The notes: generated by a model from the letters alone, not told the origin. Positions 1-9,918 are shown, counted from the stretch's first letter. The stretch: DNA of 64,000 bases from Cocos nucifera (GCA_006176705.1 QRFJ01002116.1:1-64000); one strand, 5' to 3'. Made by a program: numbers and translations.

Positions 1-750
1 CTCGACCTGAATGCGTTCTTGTGCGAGTTAACGGCATATTCCTTCCACCGGTCTCACTTACCTGGCCATATCTGTTGACACAGTTCTGATCTGAGGTGGT
101 CAATAATCCGAGCTGACCCATGCCACTAGGTTAGTCATAATTGTTATGACTAAGCCAAGTCTAGTTTAATGAGACCTGAATCAATTCTCCCTAAGAAAAG
201 ATTAAGTCCGAGGTCTTCCACCATTGTAGACGTGCGGGCCCTTCCCGGGGTTGATTGTTCTCGGCTGGATACAGTGGCTCAGTTGCACCGGGAAGACGCA
301 ACCATGTCTATTAGGCATTGGATGCTATGGGCTGGAGGATGAGTTGGGCTCAATATTCCGGATACGGTGAGAGACCCAATTAGGAACCCAGTCTATGCAA
401 ATGGTGGGTCTGACTTAACTAAGGAGTGGATCAATATTCCGGATACGGTGAGATTCATGAATTAGAGACCAAGTTTGGGTGCACCATGATTAGAGAATCA
501 TTGAACAAGAGTTGTTCACTCATTGGCTAACCCATCACCAATAACTGTTAGGTGAGGTGATGAGTCAGTTGGTGAGACCGCACCACCCACTAGAAATCAT
601 CAATCGCGGAGATTTTCGCATCTCTACAGAGGGAGTGTAGGGATCCGAGAAAATAGTGGGAGCTAATTTGTTTAAAAATAAAATCCCTAAACAAATTGGT
701 CAAGTCAAAATTACAGTATCTAACTAGAATCTTTGACTCTCTACAGGAAA
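1..750 (+). other. E1 untranslated leader, 3' part
   Basis: This is non-coding sequence upstream of gag, nearly identical to 15315-16064 (E2) and to 50029-50780 on the minus strand (E4). A 23-bp direct repeat lies at 350-372 and 431-453. Arms CTTCCCGG (241-248) and CCGGGAAG (288-295) could form a hairpin. A pyrimidine tract ending CTACAG sits just before the gag ATG and looks like a splice acceptor, though splicing is not shown. Confidence 0.8.
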
Positions 751-1590
751 ATGTCTGCGTCCAACCCACTGGCACGTATCCTAGACACACATAGACTGAC
801 TGGACCCAATTATAAAGATTGGCTCAGGAACTACAAAATTGTTTTGGGTTCAGAGAAGTTAACACATGTTTTGGACCAGGACCCTCCCACCTTACCAGCT
901 CGTCCATCCACTGAACAGAGAGCGTCTCTGGAAAAATGGATTGACGAAGACAATAAGGCCAGATACTACATGTTGGGCTCGATGTCTGATGAGCTCCAGC
1001 GCCAACATGAAGATATCGGGACTGCTCGCCAAATGTTGGCTCACCTGCAGGAGATGTTTGGTGAACAGAGTCGCGCAGCCAAATATCAAGTCACGAAATG
1101 ACTTTTTAAGGCTAAGATGCGTGATGGGCAGTCAGTCCAAGATCACTGTCTGACAATGATCAAGGACATGGAAGAGCTTGAGAAGCTCGGTGTGAAGTTG
1201 GACTTGGATCTTGCAGAATGATATTATTCTGCAATCCTTGACTGATGCATATGGGCAATTCATCATGAATTACCACATGCATAAACTTCAGAAATTCCTT
1301 GGCCGAGTTGATGAATATGCTGGTTACCGCTGAGCTTTCTATGAAAGGTTCTAAAGGCTCAGTTCTTGCTATGGAACGGACTTCTTCCAAAAGAAAGTCT
1401 TATGGAAAGAAAAAGAAGTCTGTGAAAAAGCAAAAGGTAGAAGGATCAAAGAAGAAGAAGGCAGAACCGAAGAAGAAGGTCGATGGCAAAGGAAAGTGTT
1501 TCCATTGCAACAGCGACGGCCATTGGAAGCGGAACTGCCCTACTTACCTGGCCACCCTAAAGAACAAGAAGGAAGGTCCTTCTGGAGGTA
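751..1590 (+). pseudogene. gag: E1 gag (capsid/nucleocapsid), broken
   Basis: Gag would form the cytoplasmic virus-like particle that packages element RNA. The ATG at 751 opens a reading frame typical of copia gag (LTGPNYKDW near the N-terminus). A lysine-rich tract leads to a CCHC zinc knuckle (C-X2-C-X4-H-X4-C, 1498-1539). Breaks: an in-frame TGA at 1099-1101, a one-base insertion near 1210 compared with E2, and another near 1290 that changes frame again. The TGA is shared with E2 and E4, so it is not private to this copy. Downstream the frame runs straight into protease. Product identity is firm; this copy cannot make intact gag without readthrough and frameshifting. Confidence 0.9.
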
Positions 1591-2897
1591 TGCTCGTTAT
1601 TGAGTCTAACCTTACGGTTTCTTCTGCATCCAGTTGGGTGCTTGACTCTGGTTCTAGTGCTCATCTGTGCACTTCTATGCAGGGTCTTGAGGATAGCAGG
1701 AGGCTGAGGGATGGAGACATGATCCTACGCGTCGGTAATGGAGCAAGAGTTGCTGCAGTAGCCGTGGGAACATACCCTCTGCGATTACCATCTGGTTTAG
1801 ACTTAGTTTTAAAAGACTGTTATTATGTGCCTGCAGCTAGCAGGAATTTGATTTCTGTTTCATGCTTAGCACAAGAAGGTTATGTGATCACCTTCTTTAA
1901 GGACCATTGTAACATTCTTTATGAAAGAAATAAAATTGCAAATGGTTTCCTTGTTAATGGTCTTTATCAGTTGCATATTGATGTACCTGTTTTAACTATC
2001 GAGCAAAACGTGAATGCCAAACGACCTAGGGATAGTCCAAACGACAGATATCTATGGCACCTGAGATTAGGTCATATAGCAGAAGATAGGATTAACAAAT
2101 TGGAGAAAAATGGGCTATTGAGTCCATTGACTTTTGAGTCATATCCAACTTGTGAATCTTGTCTTCAAGGCAAAATGACTAAACTCCCTTTTGTTGGACA
2201 TGGGGAGAGGGCCACAGATCTCCTTGCCCTAGTACATACTGATGTGTGCGGCCCATTCGATGTGCCGGCTAGAGGCAATTTTGTCTACTTCATTACCTTT
2301 ACCGATGATCTGTCTAGGTATGGGTATGTGTATCTTATGAGACACAAGTCTGAAGCTTTTGAAAAGTTCAAAGAATTCAGACATGAAGTAGAAAAACAAA
2401 CTGGAAAACCCATTAAGGTTCTTCGATCAGATCGAGGAGGTGAATACCTTAGCCGGGAATTCCTAGACTATCTTAAGGAAAATGGCATAGTCTCTCAATG
2501 GACTCCACCAGGAACACCTCAACTCAACGGGGTTTCAGAACGGAGAAATCGGACTCTATTGGATATGGTTCGATCCATGATGAGCTTCACAGACCTCCCA
2601 GATTTTCTTTGGGGACATTCATTATTAACTTCAATCTATTTACTGAATAGGGTTCCCTCTAAAACCGTTCCTACCACACCGTATGAGATATGGCACGGTA
2701 AGAAACCAAGTCTGAGTCATCTCAGAATTTGGGGTTGTCCGGCTTATGTCAAAAGACAACAAGCGGACAAGTTAGAGTTTAGGTCCTTTAGAGCTCGATT
2801 CATAGGATATCCTAAAGAGTCATTAGGATACTATTTCTACATTCCAGAAGACCACAATGTGATTGTGAGTCGACATGCCATATTTCTTGAAAAATAG
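1591..2897 (+). pseudogene. pol: E1 protease and integrase region, open up to a shared TAG
   Basis: An aspartic protease motif DSGSS lies at 1644-1658. A GAG-pre-integrase zinc region follows (H..H near 2055-2075, CESC near 2150), then the integrase core with D at 2241, D at 2430 and E at 2538. The last two are 35 residues apart, the DD35E spacing. The reading frame is uninterrupted from 1299 to the TAG at 2895-2897. That TAG lies between integrase and RT, and the same frame continues behind it. The protease would cut the polyprotein; the integrase would insert cDNA in the nucleus. Both active sites look complete, which makes this the best preserved part of E1. The homologous codon in E5 is GAG (Glu). 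Confidence 0.93.
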
Positions 2898-4482
2898 TTT
2901 ATTCAAGATAGTGGCATTGGAAAGCAGATTAAGCTTGATGAGAAAGTCTCACAAGCAGAAAGAGCTAAGGACCAAGTGGAACCAAATCAGGTTGAGCCAA
3001 TAAGAACACTACCTCCTCCACCTCGTAGATCGGAAAGAGTTTCCCGTCCCCCTGAAAGATACTTAGGTATTATTTCAGAGGATGTAGAGGAAATGTTCCT
3101 CATAGGTAATGGTGCTCATGGTGATGATCCCAAAACCTACAACGAGGCGATATCAGATATCGACTCCGAGAAATGGCTTGAGGCAATGAAGTCAGAGATC
3201 GACTCGATGCACTCAAACCAAGTCTGGACCTTGGTAGATCCACCAGAAGGTATAGTACCTATTGGGTGTAAATGGATCTTCAAGAGAAAGATTGGTGCAG
3301 ATGGGAATGTGGAGACATTCAAGGCTAGACTGGTGGCAAAAGGTTATAGTCAACGTGAAGGCATTGACTATCAGGATACCTTTTCCCCGGTAGCTATGCT
3401 AAAATCCATCCGCACATTGCTTGCTGTTGCAGCCTATTTCGATTATGAAATATGGCAAATGGACGTGAAAACGGCATTCCTAAATGGATATCTTGAGGAA
3501 GATATCTATATGGAACAGCCGCTAGGTTTCACATCCAGTGATACTGATCACAAGGTTTGCAAGCTGCAAAGGTCCATATATGGACTTAAGCAAGCATCTC
3601 GGAGCTGGAACACTCGTTTCAATGATGTGATCAAAAAGTTTGGTTTCATCAAAAATGAAGAGGAACCATGTGTTTTCAAAAGGGTCAGTGGGAGCGCTGT
3701 TGTCTTCCTCGTATTGTACGTGGATGACATCCTCCTTATTGGGAATGATATTCCCATGTTGACATCAGTCAAGATGTGGTTGTCTAAGGAATTCTCCATG
3801 AAAGACCTAGGTGAAGCATCCTTTATTCTAGGAATTAAGGTCTATAGGGATAGACCGAATAGGATGCTAGGACTTTCACAGAAGATGTACATAGAGGAAG
3901 TACTAAAGAGGTTTAGTATGGAAAACTCTAAGAGGGGATTAATACCCTTCAGACATGGTATTCATCTTTCCAAGAAGATGTGCCCCAGCACACCTGAGGA
4001 AATAGAACGCATGAGCAAGATCCCTTATGCTTCTGCAATAGGGAGCCTCATGTATGCCATGCTATGTACACGACCTGATATAGCCCATGCTGTGAGTGTC
4101 ACAAGCAGATATCAGTCAAATCCAGGTGAAGAACACTGGACTTCTGTGAAATGTATCCTTAAGTACTTGAGAAGAACTAAGGATATGATGTTGGTCTTTG
4201 GTAATGGAGAACTCCAAGTTCCAGGGATACACAGACTCGGACTTCATGTCCGATATAGATGATCGAAAGTCGACATCTGGCAGACTGTTTGTGCTGGAAG
4301 AGTTCCAAGCAAACGGTGATACCATCTCATCCGCGATTACCTTGAGAAAGGTTACGTTGAGGTCAAGAGAGTCAACTCCACAGATAATGTGGCAGACCCA
4401 CTTACAAAGCCGTTGGGCCAGCAGAAGATCGAAGCCCACCTTGAGAAGATGGGACTTAGACTTGTAGCCAATTGGCTTTAGG
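2898..4482 (+). pseudogene. pol: E1 reverse transcriptase and truncated RNase H
   Basis: The frame continues from the integrase block after the TAG. The RT runs from about 3170, with the catalytic YVDD at 3717-3728 intact and all expected blocks open to about 4215. A one-base insertion near 4220 breaks the frame at the start of RNase H. Against E3, RNase H then lacks 20 bp near 4292 and 197 bp near 4320. This loses the catalytic Glu (in MEAEY) and Asp (in YCDNN). The 197-bp deletion has GATA at both ends of the lost segment, suggesting a microhomology event. E2 carries the same two deletions. RT alone could be active, but plus-strand synthesis would need RNase H from another copy. Confidence 0.92.
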
Positions 4483-4495
4483 ACAAGTGGGAGAT
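4483..4495 (+). other. E1 polypurine tract
   Basis: The purine-rich ACAAGTGGGAGAT abuts the LTR start TGTTAG. This is the expected plus-strand primer, and it is repeated at 25049-25060 (E3) and inverted at 45542-45554 (E4). Confidence 0.85.
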
Positions 4496-5818
4496 TGTTA
4501 GATATATGTGCCCTAGAAGCCAGAATTGGCTGACACTTGTAATACACTTCTAGGGGCAAAATTGTAATTTTGACTATAATTAATGAAATGGGTTATTTTC
4601 TATCACACATGTGTATTTAGTGTCTGTGATACATCCTTTGAGTTAATGGTAATGATAATTCATATTTTCAAGAGTTGAAAATTTAAGACATGAATAATCA
4701 TTATTAACTCATAAACAGCTCCCGACCATAGGATCATCACGAGGATGGTGATTGATCCGGAAGGTTGGTGTACGATCGCTTCTCTTTAGTAGATGAGTCT
4801 TGAGTCTACGGTGTGGAGACACCGGAGCGAGAGTACAGGTACTCGTTAGAGAACGAGGGCACTGAGCGTGACCACCTCGAGTAGTCATTAGGGAAGTCTA
4901 CCTTCTCGTCAATGACTGACTCGATGCTGCAGTAGTGTGTCTGGTTCTTTGACCTGAGATGCATCGGCAGTTCACCTTGAGGGTGTTATAGTTTGACTAC
5001 ACCATTACTCGGTCTCCTAGCCATATGGAACCCTGAGGTGTATGTTGGCTATGACATGTTCATTGTAGGAACTGGATTGCATCAAGATGGGATCTATCTA
5101 CCTCGGTGGTAGAGGAGTAGCCCTATGATGATCATGAGAATCAAGTCCAGAAGCCCATGGCCATGGTAGAGTGAAATAATAGAAAGAGTTTCTATTTAGA
5201 TTTTCACATTGGACTCGAATCGAATGATTACATCATATGACAGAGACTAGGGTTTGACGAGTTCACCTTAACCCTAATCTGATCGGGGCTCAAGATAGAA
5301 GAACTGAATCACACAGGTAGCTGCACCAAGAGGTTCGCATTCAGCTCTGATGGGTTGCCACCATATACTGCTAGGTGTCACTGGTGGATTTTGGGAGCAA
5401 TTAGAATGATTTAGATGATCGATCATTCTAGCTGTTCGAATCAGAAGAGTTCTGATCCATCGAAAGGAGTTTCGATGATGTCTATGATAGAGATCATGAC
5501 ATATCCCATTACCATACAGAACTGAACCTAACTGGGTCACACAAACAAGGGTTTGAATCTGGTGATCATCAATTGAACTGATCTAGTTCAATTGATCTGA
5601 ATGAGATTCAATTAGGTTCAAGGAAATCGTGCTAGCACTCGATTGAACCTAACGTTCTTCTTTTACTATCATAAATAAGTTGTCCTGACTGAGCCAAAGG
5701 AGTTTGTGCTCAATCAGAGGCCTTCATATGGTCTGACTGGAGGTTGTCCAAGTCAGAATAGGTTGTCTTATTTGTAAGACATTACCTGCCATTTTTGGTC
5801 ACCTGCCATTTCTTGTTC

Positions 5819-5886
5819 TTTGACTTTGGTCAAAAGTCTACCTTTGACTGGTCAAACGTTGACCATTGACCCTTTGACTTTTGACC
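5819..5886 (+). promoter_or_regulatory. W-box cluster in LTR U3
   Basis: About eight TTGAC or GTCAA cores fall within 68 bp on both strands, several with the TTGACC/T form that WRKY factors bind. The cluster lies about 310 bp upstream of the TATA box. It recurs at 13221-13289, 19905-19971 and 26385-26452, and inverted at 52795-52862 and 44155-44222. Stress or defence responsiveness is an inference from the motif only. Confidence 0.6.
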
Positions 5887-5996
5887 ACATGTCATGCACC
5901 TATTGGAGAGCTGGTGGGGGCTTGTCCCCCTGCCAGAACCTGGCAAGGAGAAGGGCGCACGCCAAGGGTGGCGTGAGCCCAAGTAGGAGGCGCCTA

Positions 5997-6021
5997 GGAG
6001 TCCTTGTTGGACAAGGACTCC
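5997..6021 (+). repeat. Perfect palindrome in U3 (11-bp arms, 3-bp spacer)
   Basis: GGAGTCCTTGT and ACAAGGACTCC flank TGG, giving a strong hairpin or cruciform. Just upstream, GGGGG/CCCCC and ACGCC/GGCGT form further short inverted repeats. Most young LTR copies keep it; in the old copy near 27966-27990 the arms are mutated. Confidence 0.8.
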
Positions 6022-6195
6022 ACCTCCCTTTAGGATTCCAATTAGAGTTCTACTAAGAATCCAGTTTGACTGGTCTTAGGCGCCCTCTAAGGAGGAATCC
6101 AGGGGTCTCTTTTTCAACCAATCAGATTTAGATCTGATTTCACAAAGGGTTGTGATTGGTTGAGAGGAAGAGGAGTTGGATCACAAGCTTAGGTC

Positions 6196-6203
6196 TATAA
6201 ATA
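6196..6203 (+). promoter_or_regulatory. LTR TATA box (TATAAATA)
   Basis: TATAAATA is followed by a C-rich segment, marking the likely start of the R region about 30 bp downstream. The same box is at 13596, 20279, 26765 and 28160 on the plus strand. On the minus strand it is at 52471-52478 and 43832-43839. Confidence 0.75.
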
Positions 6204-6787
6204 AGACCCTGCGCCCAACCCTAATCCTAAGTGAATCAAAGTCTTATTGAAAGAGATTTCCCACGTCCAAGGCTGCCTCTCCCCTCCTTCTCCATGCCAT
6301 ACTCTCTTCTCCCCTTGCTCTCCACGTCCAAAAGTGTTTTGGACTTAGTTTGGTGCGATTCAGATCAAGGAAAGGCGATCAAAAGCAAGAAGGCTGCGCT
6401 GCTGCAAAAGGACGACTGCAGATCTTCAAAAGAGTTTTGAAGATCCTCCAGATCAGATCCAGATCTGATTTTTGGAGGTGTGATAGAGAAGAAGAGGTTC
6501 TCCAGATCCAACCCGAGTGGATACCGGTAGAGGCCAGGCGCTTGCGTGGCTAAGATCCAGAACCTTCCGCTGCAATCAGGATCATCTACAGGGTAATAGG
6601 ATTACCCAAATCAGGTAAATTAAATTTGATTTAATTTATCTTATTTTATTTTATTTATTAAAATAATAAGAATCAGATCTGAAACATATCAAGATCTGAT
6701 TAAGATCAAGAGAAAAATTTTGAAATATATCTCTTGATCTAATCAGATCTGGACGAACCTGGACCGTGAAATCAGGATTTCCCTTCA

Positions 6788-7108
6788 CCTTCATGAAGGG
6801 GATCTGCGATTGTGATTCATGATATAGAAGAGTGCATCCAGCTCCAAGATGAGATCGAGGAGCTCATTAGGCATGGTAGGCTTGGTCGGTTCCTATGATG
6901 TCGATCGAAAGGATGAGAGGATCGATTGAGAGCACCCCTGCTGCTAGAACCATCGAGGGGCGAGGAGCAGTAAGAAGATCAACCCCCGATCTGCATCATT
7001 AACACCATTTCTAGGGAACTTCGATGAGGAGAGGCTAGCGGGTCACTCGAGCCTGGAAAGAGGTGAAGAACTAAAGAGCCCATCGCTTTCATCGATGAGA
7101 ATGCTCAA
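6788..7108 (+). pseudogene. gag: Tat gag C-terminal remnant
   Basis: Immediately after the E1 LTR, one frame reads ECIQLQDEIEELI followed by RHGRLGRF (about 6820-6890). This matches the C-terminal gag region of plant Tat elements, just after the zinc-knuckle histidine. The frame is lost after about 6895. The following 200 bp, before the protease, shows no clear domain. E1 interrupts gag here, so the N-terminal part should lie beyond the left edge of the window. Identification rests on the short motif and on the protease that follows. Confidence 0.7.
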
Positions 7109-7440
7109 GAAATTCAGTTCCCACACAATATTGCGGTTGTAATCTCTTTGAACATTGTTGATTATAATGTACACTGTATTTTGGTAGATAATGAAAGTTT
7201 CGTTGACATTCTGCACTATGATGCTTTCTTTAAAATGTCCATACCCAATAATCGCCTGGGACCCATGAGCTTCCCATTGGTCGGCTTCACTAGCAACGCT
7301 GTGCCAATGGAGGGAATGATAACTCTAGCCGTGATTGTATGATAGTATCGAAAGCAAGCCAAGACGTTGGTCAACTTTTTGGTGGTAAAAGCCCCCTCCA
7401 CTTACAATGCAATCCTCGACTGACCTGGTCTGAATGCACT
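7109..7440 (+). pseudogene. pol: Tat aspartic protease remnant
   Basis: The frame through 7148-7342 reads LVDNESFVDILHYDAF in the place where gypsy proteases have LVD-(T/S)-G-S-S-x-DIL. The catalytic DTG-like triplet is therefore altered to DNE, which should abolish activity. A TGA at 7340-7342 and a TGA near 7420 interrupt the frame; the linker reading APSTYNAIL lies between them. It would have processed the Gag-Pol polyprotein inside the particle. Confidence 0.8.
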
Positions 7441-8595
7441 ACGAGCTGTAGTGTCAATCCATTACCTGAAAATAAAATTTCCAACAAACAATGGAATTGG
7501 TGAAATCAGAGGTGATCAAGCATTAGCCTGGCACTGCTACTCTATCACCTTATAAAATGATACTCAACTTAACCCCTGCCCAGTTGATGGACTTGATGTC
7601 CTTGATGACCTTGCTGAAGAATGGGGCGAGCCCCTAGAAGATCATGTGACCATCCTCCTGAATAATGAAAATGCGGAGCATACGGTGAAAATTAGCTCCA
7701 ATCTAGAAGATGAAGTTCGGGAGCAGCTCATCACCTTTTTATGGAGTAATGTCAACGTCTTTGCCTGAGTTTTGGAGGATATGCCTGGGATTGACACCGA
7801 GGTTATGGAACATCGACTGACCGTTGATCCGAAGCATCGACCAATGAAAGAAAGAGTTCAGGGCCATGCACCAGAAAGGCAGAAGGCAATAGCAGAAGAA
7901 GTCGACAAGCTTCTCAACATTGGATTTATTCAAAAAATCAACTATCGAACTTGGGTCTCTAATGTGGTCTTGCTCAAGAAGGCCAATGGCAAGTGGAGGA
8001 TTGTATAGACTTCAAAACACTGAATAAAGCCTACCCAAAATATAGCTACCCTCTACCCAGGATTGATCAATTAGTAGATACAATCTTGGGCCACGAGTTC
8101 CTCACCTTCATGGATGCCTTTTCCAGCTATAACCAAATATGGATGGCATCGGAGGATGAGGAAAAAATTACTTTTGTTACTGACCATGGTCTTTACTATT
8201 ACAAGATTATGCCTTTTGGACTCAAGAATGTAAGGGCAAGGTACCAGCGCTTGATCAATAAGATCTTCAAGGAGCAGATCGGCTGCAACATGAAGGTGTA
8301 TGTGGATGACATGCTCATCAAAAGTCGAGCTTCAATAAACTACATCGCCAACCTCAAAGAGATCTTCAGTATGCTCAAAAAGTATAAGATGAAGTTGAAC
8401 CCCATCAAGTGCGCCTTTGGTGTGACCTCGAGGAAGTTTCTGGGGTTTATGATGTCAAGGCATGGGATCGAAGCAAATTCAGAGAAAATTCGAGCTATTC
8501 AGAAGATGACTACTCCAAAAATAATCAAAAAAGTTCAGTGCCTAACTGAAAAAGTGGCATTCCTAAATCACTTCATCTCGAGATTGGTCGAGTGA
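7441..8595 (+). pseudogene. pol: Tat reverse transcriptase, frameshifted
   Basis: The N-terminal RT block at 7772-8008 reads GFIQKINY and NVVLLKKANGKWRI. A one-base deletion near 8000 shifts it from the following block (7993-8595). The second block carries FMDAFSSYNQI, MPFGLKN and the catalytic YVDD near 8299-8310, then the thumb/connection region (KCAFGV, FLGFM). RT activity would need only the one frame break repaired, so this is one of the better kept parts of the Tat copy. It is classified as gypsy rather than copia by the FMDAFSSYNQ and MPFGLKN motifs and by the downstream order RNase H then integrase. Confidence 0.9.
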
Positions 8596-9198
8596 TGCAT
8601 ACCCTTCTTCCAAGTTCTTAAGCAACCAAAGAACTTTTGCTGGACGATGGAGTGTGAACGAGCATTTAAGAAACTCAAAAATGACCTTGGCTCACCTCCA
8701 CTACTGGCTAAGCTTGAACTTAGAGAAGAATTATTCTTGCACCTAGCAGTCTCCCCGACTACCTTTGCAGTAGTCCTGATCAAGGAGGAAGTGAAGATGC
8801 AGCGACCAATCTACTACGTAAGTCGGGTCCTGAGGGATGCAGAGACCAGGTACTCTAAGTTAGAAAAATTAACTTACTCTCTTCTAATTGCTGCTAAGAG
8901 ACTCCGATCTTACTTTTAGGGATACACCATAATAGTCCTCATGGATCAACCAATAAAAGCAGTCCTTCACCGAATGGATGCTTCCGAAAGAATCGCAAAA
9001 TGGGCAATTGAGCTCACGGAGTTTGATATCAATTACTAACCCCAGCCATCGATCAAAGCTTAGATATTGATAAATTTTATAGTAGAATGTACCATTTCAG
9101 ATGAAGTCGAGCTTGAACAGAATGTGACCGACATCCCATGATTGCAATTGAGCCTCTCCGAAGAGAGTGCTGATCTTCCTAAAGGTTTTTGGGCCCTA
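8596..9198 (+). pseudogene. pol: Tat RNase H (gypsy-type) and connection, degenerate
   Basis: The frame 8647-8919 reads CERAFKKLK, then LFLHLAVS, PIYYVSRVL and ETRYSKLEK, the usual gypsy RNase H landmarks. In active copies the position of LHLAVS often carries an acidic residue (LYL/D), so catalysis is doubtful. The TAG at 8917-8919 and a TAA near 9040 interrupt the remainder, which still reads VLHRMDASERIAKWAIELTEFDI. The block ends at 9198, exactly where R1 is inserted. The coding sequence resumes at 31690. Confidence 0.85.
9194..9198 (+). repeat. R1 target-site duplication, left copy (CCCTA)
   Basis: This abuts the R1 LTR start; the right copy at 31690-31694 is CCCTG. One mismatch fits the age of R1. 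Confidence 0.75.
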
Positions 9199-9905
9199 TG
9201 TTGGAAATTTGCGCTCTTTCCATATGGATCGGCATGGCAGTCGGTGATTAGCCAAGCAATCAAGAAAGTACTTCTTAGAGATCTCTACAGAAGCATGATC
9301 AAATAAATCAAGAAATAGAGAAGAAGAGAAGAAAAGATTTTTGAGAGAAAAGATCTTTTATTCAGTATATTTCAGCACTCTTATAACTTTGACCTATTTC
9401 TAGTATATATACTTTATAAAAGGTCAAACCCAAGCTCATAGAATAACTCCCCTAACCCAAATAATGTACATACACAAAATAATAACATGTGAAAACTAAG
9501 CCGGCCCAGTTGCTTACAACCTTGACCTATTTCTAGTATATATACTTTACAAAAGATTAAGCCCAAGCTCATAGAAAAACTCTCCAAACCCAAGCAACCC
9601 ACGTACACAAAATAATAAGATGCAAAAACTGAGCCAGCCCAGTTTCAGACTGAGCCGGCTAACCTGCGACTTGGTCGGGTCAGTCCCAGACTGAGTTGAC
9701 CTAATCGTGTACCATGCCAATAGCCCAAAAATGCTGCTCTCTATTTGGATTTTTTCTAAGACCTAGTCGACCCAGTTCCCAACTAAGTCGGCCCAATTTT
9801 TGAACTTTACTATTGAGATTGATTCTTCTTTCAACTCGCTCCCATCTTTCCATGATCTATGTTCTTATGTTTCCAAGACTTAGGAGTGCCACTTCTAAGC
9901 TCACA
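9199..9905 (-). repeat. R1 3' LTR (707 bp, with internal duplication)
   Basis: It pairs with 31097-31689. On the plus strand it starts TGTTGGAAAT and ends CTCACA. It is about 114 bp longer than its partner because of a tandem duplication at 9386-9650. The two LTRs differ at many positions, so R1 is older than E1-E4. Confidence 0.85.
9386..9650. repeat. Tandem duplication of about 133 bp inside R1 LTR
   Basis: The segment starting GACCTATTTCTAGTATATAT at 9391 recurs at 9524. It is followed in both copies by CCCAAGCTCATAGAA and ACACAAAATAATAA. The right LTR has one copy only. Confidence 0.85.
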
Positions 9906-9918
9906 TTCTCCACTTTGG
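9906..9918 (-). other. R1 polypurine tract
   Basis: On the minus strand AAAGTGGAGAA lies against the LTR edge, as expected for the plus-strand primer. Confidence 0.7.

Larger units (their letters stand above)
1..6787 (+). mobile_element. E1: Ty1/copia LTR retrotransposon, 2.3-kb-LTR family (5' end outside window)
   Basis: The domain order gag, protease, integrase, RT, RNase H is the copia order. The element ends in a 2292-bp LTR starting TGTTAG and ending CCCTTCA. Position 1 matches about 15315 in sister copy E2, so roughly 1.1 kb of leader plus the 5' LTR lie upstream of the window. The flank after 6787 is gag of a Tat gypsy element, so E1 is inserted there; its target duplication cannot be checked. 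Family placement near Angela/Tork is inferred from the gag style, the long LTR and the long leader. Confidence 0.93.
4496..6787 (+). repeat. E1 3' LTR (2292 bp)
   Basis: It begins TGTTAG and ends CCCTTCA, matching the LTRs at 11885-14190, 18613-20552, 25061-27348 and, inverted, 43265-45541 and 51902-54182. Copies differ by scattered substitutions and small indels, so they are fairly young. The LTR contains an inverted repeat CAATTGAACT / AGTTCAATTG (5570-5594), a W-box cluster, a palindrome and a TATA box. The last 300 bp is rich in AGATCT. It has no convincing coding capacity. Confidence 0.95.

Noticed and set aside
5274..5540. An 88-codon minus-strand ORF repeated in most E1-family LTR copies (also near 12676, 19360, 25854, 44491 and 53165)
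   Set aside because: It is open in each copy mainly because the LTRs are nearly identical. It has no recognisable domain, and it is shortened in some copies. I see no sign of coding constraint.
5760..5830. Repeated CCTGCCATTT words near the W-box cluster as a separate regulatory element
   Set aside because: Only two close copies; too little to separate from chance.
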